Source: Kingella pumchi
GTDB taxonomy: Bacteria; Pseudomonadota; Gammaproteobacteria; Burkholderiales; Neisseriaceae
Length of the DNA: 21,797 nt
Assembly: GCF_022288825.1 (NCBI RefSeq)
Contig: NZ_JAKOOW010000022.1
Location: forward strand, 25,612-47,408
Direction: 5' to 3'
In this document: piece by piece, positions 1-6,703 of the stretch
Position numbering within the stretch: position 1 is the stretch's first letter
Layout: each line of letters starts with the position of its first letter
Position numbers and translations under genes: made by a program
Notes under the pieces: generated by a model
Databases searched by the model: none
What the model was told of the DNA's origin: nothing
What the model saw: only the letters and a program-made list of their open reading frames with translations

Positions 1-2
1 GC

Positions 3-344
3 TGGAACGGCTTCGGCTTAGGCGCACCCGTTGCCGGCAAAAAAGTCTCGCTCGCCGCCGAAATCAACTTTCCGTTCGACGGCATCAACCGCGCCCTATC
101 CGGCGCATTCGCCGCAGACGAAAACGGCGACATTCTTGTTTTACACCGCGGCAAAATCCGCGGCGGCAAAGCCCTGTTTTTCCAATACTACCAAGGCGAA
201 ACCCTCAGCGCCGACGACGGCGGCAAACCCGACACCTTCGCCCTAATCGGCAGCCTGAACGATGCCGACTTTCCCGCCCAACTCGCCGCCTTTGTGCGCC
301 AAATCCTAGACATCAAAGCCGCCGCCAAACGCGATGCGGCATAA
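3..344 (+). CDS. C-terminal part of an unidentified protein
   Basis: An open frame runs in from the window edge and ends at TAA (342-344), leaving about 113 residues; the start lies outside. The fragment begins WNGFGLGAP and contains AEINFPFDGINRALSGAF, a HRGKIRGG turn and a short helical tail ending AAAKRDAA. The alternation of charged and hydrophobic residues and the plus-strand codon use look like a real soluble protein, and a DUS-paired terminator follows 56 bases after the stop. One uptake-sequence copy (250-259) lies in frame and encodes part of GSLN. I do not recognise the family and assign no function. The full-length gene upstream is needed for a name. Confidence 0.75.
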   Translation, partial: WNGFGLGAPVAGKKVSLAAEINFPFDGINRALSGAFAADENGDILVLHRGKIRGGKALFFQYYQGETLSADDGGKPDTFALIGSLNDADFPAQLAAFVRQILDIKAAAKRDAA

Positions 345-399
345 TTGTTTTGCAGGCTGCCCGCCCGCTGTCCAAGCAGCCTGAAAAGCCAATCAACAG

Positions 400-447
400 G
401 CAGCCTGAAAACGGTATTGCCCGATTTTCAGGCTGCTTTGCTTTTAT
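400..447 (+). terminator. DUS-paired intrinsic terminator
   Basis: GCAGCCTGAAAA (400-411) pairs perfectly with TTTTCAGGCTGC (425-436), giving a 12-bp stem and a 13-base loop, followed by a T-rich tract (tttgctttta). It follows the plus-strand gene fragment. A weaker 8-bp uptake-sequence pair (352-359 with 376-383) sits just before it. Confidence 0.8.
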
Positions 448-450
448 TGG

Positions 451-518
451 CGTAGGGTGTGCACCGCGCACCGAAGCGGTGGCCGGTGCGGTAAATGGTG
501 CACGGTGTGCACCCTACG
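451..518. repeat. Inverted pair of GTGCGC/CCCTAC hairpin repeats
   Basis: CGTAGGGTGTGCACCG (451-466) and CGGTGTGCACCCTACG (503-518) are perfect 16-bp inverted repeats bounding 68 bp. Each half is one copy of the 21-bp unit GGTGCGC-NNN-GCGCACC-CTAC seen alone at 2376, 7872 and 20097: one on the minus strand (452-472) and one on the plus strand (497-517). Uptake sequences flank the pair on both sides. Function unknown; the symmetric form could act as a bidirectional RNA hairpin or be a minimal mobile repeat. Confidence 0.7.
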
Positions 519-536
519 CGCGGAAACAAAGTCCCG

Positions 537-572
537 TTTCAGGCTGCCTTGTCCGAGAAAAGCAGCCTGAAA
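537..572. repeat. Inverted uptake-sequence pair
   Basis: TTTCAGGCTGC (537-547) and GCAGCCTGAAA (562-572) form an 11-bp inverted repeat. The T-rich arm comes first when read on either strand, so no U-run follows the stem; it is less convincing as a terminator than the neighbouring hairpin at 576-605. Confidence 0.75.
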
Positions 573-605
573 AAACGCGCCGCCGGATGAATTTCCGGCG
601 GCGCG
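571..605 (-). terminator. Intrinsic terminator of the phosphohexomutase gene
   Basis: A 12-bp GC-rich stem (576-587 with 594-605) has a six-base loop and is followed on the minus strand by a run of at least five T (the plus-strand A tract 571-575). It lies 21 bases past the stop codon of the minus-strand gene. This is a classic rho-independent terminator, and its T tract overlaps the end of an uptake sequence. Confidence 0.85.
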
Positions 606-626
606 TTTGCCCTTGGCTTTTGGGGC

Positions 627-2288
627 TTAGACCGGCTGGCTGCCGTATTCGGGGCGGCGCAGGGTTTCGCGCAGGGCGGTGTCGAGTTCGGCGAGCAGTG
701 TTTCGGCGGCGGCGGGGGTGTCGCCGCGCACGTCGAAGTAGAACTTGACTTTGGGCTCGGTGCCGGAGGGGCGGACGATCAGGCGGCTGCCGTCGGCGAG
801 GGTGTATTGCAGGATGTCGGCGGCGGGGCTTTCGGCTTGGTAGTCGCGGCATGCTTGGACGGCGCGGCCGGCGATTTCGCGCAGCGGGTTTTGGCGCAGG
901 GTGGCGACCAGGGCGCCGGCGGCGGCGGGCGAGGCGGTGCGCAGCGAGAGCTGGGCGCTGGCGTAGATGCCGAACTCGGCTTCAAATTCGGCGATATGGT
1001 CGGCAAGGGTTTTGCCTTGTTTTTTCAGGCTGCATGCCAGCGCAACAAAGGCGGCGGCGGCGGAAATGCCGTCTTTGTCGCGCACTTTTTCGGGATCGGT
1101 GAGATAGCCGAGCGCTTCTTCGTAGCCGTAAATCAGATCGGGGATTTGGGCGATGTATTTGAAGCCGGTGAGGGTTTGTTGGCTGGCAAGGCCGTAGCGG
1201 CGGGCGATTTCGGCCAGCGCGGGCGAGGAGACCAGCGAGCAGGCGAGGGTGCCGCGGCGGCCGGCGGCTTGGGCGCGGCGGGCGGCGTCCCAGCCCAGCA
1301 GGCTGCCGATGGTGTTGCCGTGAAGGATTTTCCAGCCGCCGCTGCCGTCGGGAATGGCGGCGGCCAGCCGGTCGGCGTCGGGGTCGTTGGCGATAATCAG
1401 CTCGGCGCCGACGGCGTTTGCCAGCGCCTGCGCCAGATCGAGGGCGCCGGCTTCTTCGGGATTGGGAAAGGATACGGTGGGGAAACGGCCGTCGGGCTCG
1501 TTCTGCTCGGCCACGGCTTGCGGCAGCGGCAGCGAGGCAGCCTGAAAGGTTTTGAACAGCACTTCGCTGCCGACGCCGTGCAGGGCGGTGTAAACGTAGT
1601 TCAGCGGCACTTGGGTATCATCGATGCGCTCGGCGGTGGTGCGGATATAGCTGTCGATGCAGCTTTCGTCTAGGGTTTGGTAGTCCTGGCTGCGCGGCAG
1701 ATTGCGGATGTCGCCGGCGGCGGCCTGGTCGATATGGCGGGCGATGTCGGCATCGGCGGGCGGCACAATTTGGCCGCCGCCGTTGGCCTTGCCCAGATAG
1801 ACTTTGTAGCCATTGTCCTGCGGCGGGTTGTGGCTGGCGGTAACCATCACGCCGGCATCGGCGTCAAACAGGCGCAGGGCGTAGGCGAGCACGGGGGTAG
1901 GCAGCGGACGCGGCAGCAGCAGGGTGTGGATGCCGGCGCCGGCCATGATTTCGGCGCTGTCGCGGGCGAAGCGTTCGGAGTTTTTGCGCGCGTCAAAGCC
2001 GATAACGATGCTGGGACGCTCGGGATTGGCGGCTTTGATATAGGCGGTCAGGCCGGCTGCGCTTTGCGCCACCAGCACGCGGTTCATGCCCGAGGGGCCG
2101 GCCTGCAGCGGGCCGCGCAAACCGGCGGTGCCGAAGGTGAGACGGCCGGCGAAGCGGCTGGCGATTTCCTGCCGTGCGGCTTCGTTGCCGCTGCGGGCGG
2201 CGGCGAGCAGGGCGGAGAGTTCGGCACGGGTTTCGGGGTCGGGGTCTTGTGCCAGCCAGTTTTCGGCGGCGGCGTAGTCGTGCTGCAT
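627..2288 (-). CDS. Phosphohexomutase (phosphoglucomutase/phosphomannomutase, PGM2-like)
   Basis: The 553-residue protein belongs to the alpha-D-phosphohexomutase family, which moves phosphate between the C1 and C6 (or C5) hydroxyls of sugars through a phosphoserine. Visible motifs in order: GTAGLRG (53-59), the active-site loop TASHNPP (150-156, phosphoserine S152), the metal loop DPDADR (302-307), the sugar-binding EEALGYL (390-396) and the phosphate-binding RPSGTEPK (506-513). Length and the GTAGLRG and EEALGYL motifs resemble the longer PGM2-like branch more than the roughly 460-residue ManB/AlgC type, so substrate (glucose, mannose or pentose phosphate) is not settled. The start has AAAGGAG seven bases upstream. 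FQAAS (248-252) is encoded by an uptake sequence at 1535-1548. The gene stands alone between two terminator-like regions. Confidence 0.93.
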   Translation of the reverse strand: MQHDYAAAENWLAQDPDPETRAELSALLAAARSGNEAARQEIASRFAGRLTFGTAGLRGPLQAGPSGMNRVLVAQSAAGLTAYIKAANPERPSIVIGFDARKNSERFARDSAEIMAGAGIHTLLLPRPLPTPVLAYALRLFDADAGVMVTASHNPPQDNGYKVYLGKANGGGQIVPPADADIARHIDQAAAGDIRNLPRSQDYQTLDESCIDSYIRTTAERIDDTQVPLNYVYTALHGVGSEVLFKTFQAASLPLPQAVAEQNEPDGRFPTVSFPNPEEAGALDLAQALANAVGAELIIANDPDADRLAAAIPDGSGGWKILHGNTIGSLLGWDAARRAQAAGRRGTLACSLVSSPALAEIARRYGLASQQTLTGFKYIAQIPDLIYGYEEALGYLTDPEKVRDKDGISAAAAFVALACSLKKQGKTLADHIAEFEAEFGIYASAQLSLRTASPAAAGALVATLRQNPLREIAGRAVQACRDYQAESPAADILQYTLADGSRLIVRPSGTEPKVKFYFDVRGDTPAAAETLLAELDTALRETLRRPEYGSQPV

Positions 2289-2340
2289 GGCTTTGCTCCT
2301 TTGCTTTGTTGGTTGGGTGTGGGTTTCAGGCTGCTTTTGT

Positions 2341-2418
2341 TTTCAGGCAGCCTGAAAGAGTTTGGGTGGGTGTTTGGTGCGCGGTGCGTACCCTACGGGG
2401 TGGGGGTTTCAGGCTGCT
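2341..2418. repeat. Composite intergenic repeat: palindromic DUS, GTGCGC hairpin, inverted DUS
   Basis: A palindromic double uptake sequence (2341-2357) is followed by a T/G-rich spacer, the 21-bp hairpin unit (2376-2396) and another uptake-sequence copy (2407-2418) that forms the end of mutY. The same order, with about ten differences over 78 bp, recurs at 7837-7914. Nothing else was found between the mutase and mutY, apart from one more uptake sequence at 2324-2335. Confidence 0.75.
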
Positions 2419-3491
2419 TGGTGCTGCAGGTAGCGTTCGAGCGGTTTGGGCAGGCCGTAGTCGGGCAGTTGGGCGGGGCTGACCCATTGGTAGGGGGCGG
2501 CGGGGGTTTCAGGCTGCCTGATACGGGCGGATAGGGGGATGATTTCCAGCAGGCGGTGGGTCAGGCGGTGGGTTAGGGGGATCTCTTCGTGCAGGGCGGC
2601 GGCGGGGCAGCCGCATTGTTCGGCAAAAGCGTGGGCGGCAGCCAGGCTGTCGAAGCTGGGCAGGCAGTAGAGGCCTGCCCAGATGCCTTTGGGCGGGCGT
2701 TTTGCCAGCAGCAGGCTGCCGTCGGCGCGGCGCAGGTCGAGCCAGTACAGGGTTTGCTGTTTGACGGCGGCGGTGCTTTTTTTGCGCGGCAGTTCGGCGG
2801 TGCGGCCGTCGCGGCGGGCGGCGCAGATGTCGTGCATCGGGCAGGCGGCGCAGTCGGGCTTACTGCGGCGGCAGACGGTGGCGCCCAAGTCCATCAGCCC
2901 CTGGGTGTAGGCGGCCATATCGGCGGCGGCCGGCGGCAGCAGTTGTTCGGCGTGCTGCCATAGTTGGCGCTCGAATGCTTTGTCGGCGGGGTCGCCGTCG
3001 AGGGCGAACAGGCGGCACAGCACGCGTTTGACGTTGCCGTCGAGTATGGTTTCGCGGCGGCCGAAGGCGAAGGCGGCAATGGCGGCGGCGGTGCTGCGGC
3101 CGACGCCGGCGAGTTTTTCCAATTCGCTGCGTTCGGCGGGGAAACGGCCGCCGAAGTCGCGGCTGACCTGCGCCGCGGCTTTGTGCAGGTTGCGGGCGCG
3201 GCTGTAGTAGCCCAGTCCCGCCCACAGCCGCAGCACTTCGTCTTCGGGCGCGGCGGCCAGGCTGGCAACATCGGGAAAGGCGCTGCGAAAACGCGGGTAG
3301 TAGTCGAGCACGGTGGCGACTTGGGTTTGCTGCAGCATGATTTCCGACAGCCACACGCCGTAGGCGTCGGCGCCCTGCCAGGGCAGGCCGTGGCGGCCGT
3401 GGCGGCGCTGCCAGCGGATCAGGCGCGGGGCGAACTCGCGGCGGACGGTGTCGGCATCGGCCGGTGCAAGGCAGCCTGAAACGGCATTCAT
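2409..3491 (-). CDS. mutY: A/G-specific adenine DNA glycosylase MutY
   Basis: MutY removes adenine mispaired with 8-oxoguanine or guanine in base-excision repair. The 360-residue protein has the helix-hairpin-helix glycosylase fold: catalytic E50 in LSEIMLQQTQV, the hairpin LAGVGRSTAAAI (127-138) and catalytic D151 in ILDGNVKRVL. Four cysteines (207, 214, 217, 223; spacing C-X6-C-X2-C-X5-C) bind the [4Fe-4S] cluster. From about residue 245 there is the MutT-like domain that reads 8-oxoG. The frame stays open far upstream, but that part overlaps rlmB; the ATG at 3489-3491 overlaps the rlmB stop as ATGA, which implies translational coupling. Its stop TGA (2409-2411) is the TGA of an uptake sequence. 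RQPETP near the C-terminus and SGCL near the N-terminus also come from uptake-sequence copies. Confidence 0.96.
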   Translation of the reverse strand: MNAVSGCLAPADADTVRREFAPRLIRWQRRHGRHGLPWQGADAYGVWLSEIMLQQTQVATVLDYYPRFRSAFPDVASLAAAPEDEVLRLWAGLGYYSRARNLHKAAAQVSRDFGGRFPAERSELEKLAGVGRSTAAAIAAFAFGRRETILDGNVKRVLCRLFALDGDPADKAFERQLWQHAEQLLPPAAADMAAYTQGLMDLGATVCRRSKPDCAACPMHDICAARRDGRTAELPRKKSTAAVKQQTLYWLDLRRADGSLLLAKRPPKGIWAGLYCLPSFDSLAAAHAFAEQCGCPAAALHEEIPLTHRLTHRLLEIIPLSARIRQPETPAAPYQWVSPAQLPDYGLPKPLERYLQHQAA

Positions 3492-4231
3492 GCTTTCAGG
3501 CTGCGTTGGCGGCGGGTTTCGGCGAGCACCATGCCGGTGCTGACGGAAACGTTCATGCTCTCGACGCTGCCATACATCGGAATCGACACCAGCGCGTCGC
3601 AATGCTCGCGGGTAAGGCGGCGCATGCCTTCGCCTTCGTTGCCCATCACCCACGCCACGCTCTCGGGCACCGGATAATGAAAGAGATCGGCATCGCCGCC
3701 CATATCGGTGCCGACGATCCAGATGCCGTATTCTTTGAGCTCGCGCAGGGTGCGGGCGAGGTTGGTTACGGTGATGTAGGGCAGGCTTTCGGCGGCGCCG
3801 CAGGCAACTTTGCTGACGGTGGCGTTCAGGCCGGCGCTGCGGTCTTTGGGGGTGATAACGGCGTGCACGCCCATCGCGTCGGCGGTACGCAGGCAGGCGC
3901 CGAGGTTGTGCGGGTCGGTAATGCCGTCGAGCACCAGTAAAAACGGCGGCTCTTTCAGGTTTTCCAGCACGTCTTCGAGATGGACGTGGTTTTTGGAAGC
4001 GTCGATAAAACCGGCCACGCCCTGATGGCGGGCGTTTTTGCAGATGGCGGCCAGGCGCTCGGCATCGGCAAAATGCACGCGCACATTGCATTTGGCCGCC
4101 TGCTCCAGCACATCGCGGGTGCGGGCATCGCTTTTGCCTTCCTGCACATAAAGTTCGAGTAGGCTTTTGGGGTTTTGCCACAGGCGGGCATTAACGGCGT
4201 GAAAGCCGTAGATCAGTCGTTTGTTGCTCAT
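3488..4231 (-). CDS. rlmB: 23S rRNA (guanosine-2'-O)-methyltransferase RlmB
   Basis: A SpoU/TrmH-family enzyme that methylates the 2'-O of G2251 in the 23S rRNA peptidyl-transferase loop, using S-adenosylmethionine. The 247-residue protein has an N-terminal substrate-binding domain (about 1-75) and the knotted methyltransferase domain with all three motifs: DPHNLGACLRTA (106-117, catalytic R115), MGNEGEGM (196-203) and IPMYGSVESMNVSVS (217-231). I chose MSNKRLIYGFHAV as start; the frame extends 29 codons further, but those codons lie in the 102-bp repeat and an uptake sequence and do not look like RlmB. The base run before the ATG is an inverted uptake sequence (4236-4248) with no clear Shine-Dalgarno. 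RSLKA at the C-terminus comes from another copy. mutY follows with an ATGA overlap. Confidence 0.95.
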   Translation of the reverse strand: MSNKRLIYGFHAVNARLWQNPKSLLELYVQEGKSDARTRDVLEQAAKCNVRVHFADAERLAAICKNARHQGVAGFIDASKNHVHLEDVLENLKEPPFLLVLDGITDPHNLGACLRTADAMGVHAVITPKDRSAGLNATVSKVACGAAESLPYITVTNLARTLRELKEYGIWIVGTDMGGDADLFHYPVPESVAWVMGNEGEGMRRLTREHCDALVSIPMYGSVESMNVSVSTGMVLAETRRQRSLKA

Positions 4232-4255
4232 GGTGGGCAGCCTGAAAGTTATTGA

Positions 4256-4357
4256 TAGCGAGTCAAAATGAAAAAGATACAAGGCAGCAAGCCGCAGACA
4301 GTACACCCAGTACGGCAAGGCGCAGCAACGCCGTAGGTTTTTTATTTGGGCTCGCTA
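4256..4357. repeat. 102-bp MITE-like element with terminal inverted repeats
   Basis: The ends TAGCGAG (4256-4262) and CTCGCTA (4351-4357) are perfect inverted repeats. Pairing continues inward to about 20 bases with few mismatches (AGTCAAAATGAAAAA against AGCCCAAATAAAAAA). The core contains GCCGCAGACAGTAC, a second AGTAC, and GCAACGCCGTA, which matches my recollection of a common Neisseria intergenic repeat family. The right end overlaps the last codons and the stop of mnmA, and the left end is 24 bases from the rlmB start. No ORF of its own. Confidence 0.7.
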
Positions 4358-5457
4358 GCAGCGCTGTCGATAATGCCGCCGCCCAAGCAGATATCGCCAT
4401 CGTACAGCACGGCGGACTGGCCGGGGGTTACCGCCCATTGCGGCGCGTCGAATACCAGTTCGGCGCGGTTGTTGTCGAGATAGCGCAATTCGCAGGGCGC
4501 ATCGGCCATGCGGTAGCGGGTTTTGCAGGTGTAGCGGCCGGGCGGCGGCGCGGCACCTTCGCGATCGCCGGCTTGCGCAGGCAGCGTCCAGCTTAGCTGG
4601 CTCATGGTCAGGCAGCCTGAAAACAGCAGCGGATGCTCGTGTCCCTGCACCACGATCAGTTTGTTGGCGGCCAAGTCTTTGCCGGCGACAAACCACGGCT
4701 CGCCGGCGCCGCCGATGCCCAGCCCTTTGCGCTGGCCGAGCGTGTAGAACATCAGGCCGATGTGTTTGCCGACCACTTTGCCTTCAGGCGTAACCATTTC
4801 GCCTTCGGCGGTGGGCAGGTATTTTTGCAGAAACTCGCGAAACGGGCGCTCGCCGATAAAGCAGATGCCGGTGCTGTCTTTTTTGGCGGCGGTGGGCAGA
4901 TTGGCTTCGGCGGCGATGCGGCGCACTTCGGGCTTTTTCAGGCTGCCTAAGGGAAACAGCGCGCGCTCGAGCTGGTAGGGCTGCAGGCGGTAGAGAAAAT
5001 AGCTTTGGTCTTTGTTGCCGTCGAGGCCTTTGAGCAGGTAGTGGCGGCCGTCGGCACGCACTTCTTTGCGCGCGTAGTGGCCGGTGGCCAGCGCTTGGGC
5101 GCCGTGTTCGAGCGCGTAGTCGAGAAAGGCTTTGAACTTGATTTCGGCGTTGCACAGCACGTCGGGATTGGGCGTGCGGCCGGCCTGGTATTCCTGCAGG
5201 AAATAGGCGAAAACCTTGTCTTTGTATTGGCCGGCGAAATTGACGATGTCGATGTCGATGCCGACGATATCGGCCACGGCGATGGCGTCGAACGAGTCCT
5301 GCTTGATGCTGCAGTACTCGTCGTTGTCGTCGTCTTCCCAGTTTTGCATAAAAACGCCGCGCACATGGTGCCCCTGCTGTTTCAAGAGCTGCGCGGTAAC
5401 GGAAGAATCAACGCCGCCGGAAAGGCCGACGATGATGTTTTGCGGGGTGGAACTCAT
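4342..5457 (-). CDS. mnmA: tRNA-uridine 2-sulfurtransferase MnmA
   Basis: MnmA adenylates and thiolates U34 of the Lys, Glu and Gln tRNAs (s2U34), taking sulfur from a persulfide relay. The 371-residue protein has the ATP PP-loop SGGVDSS (13-19), catalytic C102 in PDVLCNAEIKF and the second active-site cysteine C199 in STGICFIGERPF, followed by the beta-barrel C-terminal domains. The chosen start MSSTPQ puts the PP-loop at the usual distance from the N-terminus; the frame extends 33 codons further through an uptake-sequence terminator and is not believable there. GSLKKPE (171-177) and SGCLTMS (280-286) are uptake-sequence encoded. The last residues SEPK and the TAA are supplied by the terminal repeat of the element at 4256-4357. 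Confidence 0.95.
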   Translation of the reverse strand: MSSTPQNIIVGLSGGVDSSVTAQLLKQQGHHVRGVFMQNWEDDDNDEYCSIKQDSFDAIAVADIVGIDIDIVNFAGQYKDKVFAYFLQEYQAGRTPNPDVLCNAEIKFKAFLDYALEHGAQALATGHYARKEVRADGRHYLLKGLDGNKDQSYFLYRLQPYQLERALFPLGSLKKPEVRRIAAEANLPTAAKKDSTGICFIGERPFREFLQKYLPTAEGEMVTPEGKVVGKHIGLMFYTLGQRKGLGIGGAGEPWFVAGKDLAANKLIVVQGHEHPLLFSGCLTMSQLSWTLPAQAGDREGAAPPPGRYTCKTRYRMADAPCELRYLDNNRAELVFDAPQWAVTPGQSAVLYDGDICLGGGIIDSAASEPK

Positions 5458-5485
5458 GGTGTGTCCGGTGAAAATCAGGCGGCGG

Positions 5486-5491
5486 ATTTTA
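5486..5491 (-). promoter_or_regulatory. Possible -10 of the mnmA promoter
   Basis: TAAAAT (minus strand, in GGTAAAATCC) lies 28 bases upstream of the mnmA start and just after the neighbouring hairpin. No good -35 box is visible at 16-18 bases, so this is weak. Confidence 0.35.
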
Positions 5492-5514
5492 CCCGATTTC
5501 GGCTGTTTTTTGGC

Positions 5515-5544
5515 TTTCAGGCTGCCTTTAAAGGCAGCCTGAAA
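5515..5544. terminator. Perfect 30-base uptake-sequence palindrome
   Basis: TTTCAGGCTGCCTTT (5515-5529) and AAAGGCAGCCTGAAA (5530-5544) form a perfect 30-nt palindrome with no spacer. It lies 30 bases beyond the stop of the minus-strand secreted protein gene and upstream of the mnmA promoter region. The stem could act as a terminator, but no U-run follows it on the minus strand; it also offers uptake motifs on both strands. Confidence 0.6.
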
Positions 5545-5574
5545 AGGTGCGGGCAAGGTATTTTCGCTTTGCGC

Positions 5575-6153
5575 TTACTGCGGATAGCGGCAGCCGATAA
5601 ATTCTTTGCCGGCAATTTTTTTGCCCGCTGCGTCGCTGACCGGCCAGAAGCCGTAATAGCGGCTGACGGTGATGTCTTGGTAGGGCGTCTCGCTGTTGCC
5701 CGACAAATCGGGTTCGCTGGCGGCGATGTCGCGGCCGAGCGGTATGCTTGCGTGTGTCTTTTGGCCGGCAATGCTGCGGGCGAATGCTTCGTCGGCCTGT
5801 TTGAGCCGTTGTGCCAGCGCCGGATAGCGGGCGATATCGACGGCCGCCAAAACGCCTTTGCCGCTAACGGTAAATTCGCGGATTTGCAGCACATCGCCGC
5901 CGGTGGGCTCGACAAGGCTGACCGGCTGGTCAAGGGTGTAACGCGCAAGTCTGCCGCCATAAGTGCCGGCGCGGCGCACAATGCCCGAATGCTGCCCTTC
6001 TGCAGGCAAATCCATGCGCCAAAGCTGCGCCTGAAGCGAAGTGTAGCGGCATTGCAGCACGGCTTTGATTTCGTCGGCGCTAATGCCTGTGTCGCCGGCG
6101 GCGGTATGTGCGGCCAGCAGCGCAACGACTAGGATGCTTAGACGGTATTTCAT
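5575..6153 (-). CDS. Secreted protein of unknown function
   Basis: A 192-residue protein starting MKYRLSILVVALLAAHTAAGD, a typical Sec signal peptide with likely cleavage near residue 20, so the mature protein should be periplasmic. There is no lipobox cysteine. The mature part has two cysteines, one near its start (QCRYTSL) and one five residues from the end (IGCRYPQ), both followed by RY, which could form a disulfide joining the termini. I recognise no catalytic motif. The start was chosen for the signal peptide and an AAGG about eight bases upstream; the frame continues 26 codons further into a DUS hairpin. It lies alone between the pyrI terminator and a DUS palindrome. Confidence 0.8.
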   Translation of the reverse strand: MKYRLSILVVALLAAHTAAGDTGISADEIKAVLQCRYTSLQAQLWRMDLPAEGQHSGIVRRAGTYGGRLARYTLDQPVSLVEPTGGDVLQIREFTVSGKGVLAAVDIARYPALAQRLKQADEAFARSIAGQKTHASIPLGRDIAASEPDLSGNSETPYQDITVSRYYGFWPVSDAAGKKIAGKEFIGCRYPQ

Positions 6154-6181
6154 GTAAAAAACCTTGCGGGTTGGAAGACGG

Positions 6182-6221
6182 AAAAGGCAGCCTGAAAAGC
6201 GCTTGGCTGTTTTCAGGCTGC
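6182..6221 (-). terminator. DUS-paired terminator after pyrI
   Basis: On the minus strand GCAGCCTGAAAA (6221-6210) pairs with TTTTCAGGCTGC (6198-6187), a 12-bp stem with an 11-base loop, followed by CTTTT. It starts 15 bases past the pyrI stop, in the orientation that leaves a U-run after the stem. Confidence 0.8.
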
Positions 6222-6235
6222 TTGAAAGCACGGTT

Positions 6236-6694
6236 TTACGCTTCGGCCACCGATTCGCGCTCGAAGGTTTTTTCGCAGTAGTGGCATTTGAGACGGATGT
6301 CGCTGCCGCGGGTGGCGATGTAGAAGCGGCTTTTTACCGGCTCGCCGTGGCTGGCGCAGTTGTGGTTGGGGCAGCGGAATACTTCGCTGATGGCCTCGGG
6401 CAGGGTCAGGCGCATTTTTTCCACCACTTCAAATCCCCTGATGCGGTTGACCACCGCCTGCGGCGCAAACAGCGCCAGCCGGTTGGCGTCTTCTTCTTTG
6501 AAGTGCACTTCCTTGATTTTAATGATGTCTTTGCTGCCCTGCGTTTTGCTCGGCAGGTTGAAGCCCACCGTTACCGCGTTGCCGTAGTGCAGGAGTTTGA
6601 ACTGGCGCAGGATGGTCAGGCCGAGGCCTGCGGGGATGTGGTCGATTACGGTGCCGTTTTCAATGGCTTCTACGCTGAGTCGGGTGTTTTTCAC
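6236..6694 (-). CDS. pyrI: Aspartate carbamoyltransferase regulatory chain PyrI
   Basis: PyrI is the allosteric subunit of class B aspartate transcarbamoylase. It binds CTP/UTP (inhibitory) or ATP (activating) and passes the signal to the PyrB trimers. The 152-residue protein has the N-terminal nucleotide-binding domain (about 1-100) and the C-terminal zinc domain with all four ligands, C108, C113, C137 and C140 (CPNHNC and CHYC). The start codon is GTG (6692-6694), not ATG. Its TAGGAG Shine-Dalgarno overlaps the pyrB stop codon TAG, so the two genes are nine bases apart and probably translationally coupled. A DUS-paired terminator follows. Its presence means pyrimidine control acts both allosterically and, by the leader upstream of pyrB, at transcription. 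Confidence 0.97.
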   Translation of the reverse strand: MKNTRLSVEAIENGTVIDHIPAGLGLTILRQFKLLHYGNAVTVGFNLPSKTQGSKDIIKIKEVHFKEEDANRLALFAPQAVVNRIRGFEVVEKMRLTLPEAISEVFRCPNHNCASHGEPVKSRFYIATRGSDIRLKCHYCEKTFERESVAEA

Positions 6695-6703
6695 GGGTGT
6701 CTC

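Noticed and set aside
807..2534. Long plus-strand open frames opposite the phosphohexomutase gene
   Set aside because: They are Gly/Ala/Arg-rich antisense shadows of a motif-complete gene in GC-rich DNA; no motifs or ribosome sites.
3492..4181. N-terminal extension of MutY to 590 residues
   Set aside because: The extension is Arg/Pro-rich and overlaps rlmB in another frame; ATGA coupling at 3489-3491 gives a normal MutY length.
5005..6132. 375-codon plus-strand frame spanning mnmA and the secreted protein gene
   Set aside because: It crosses two real minus-strand genes and a terminator palindrome; translated product has no recognisable motif.
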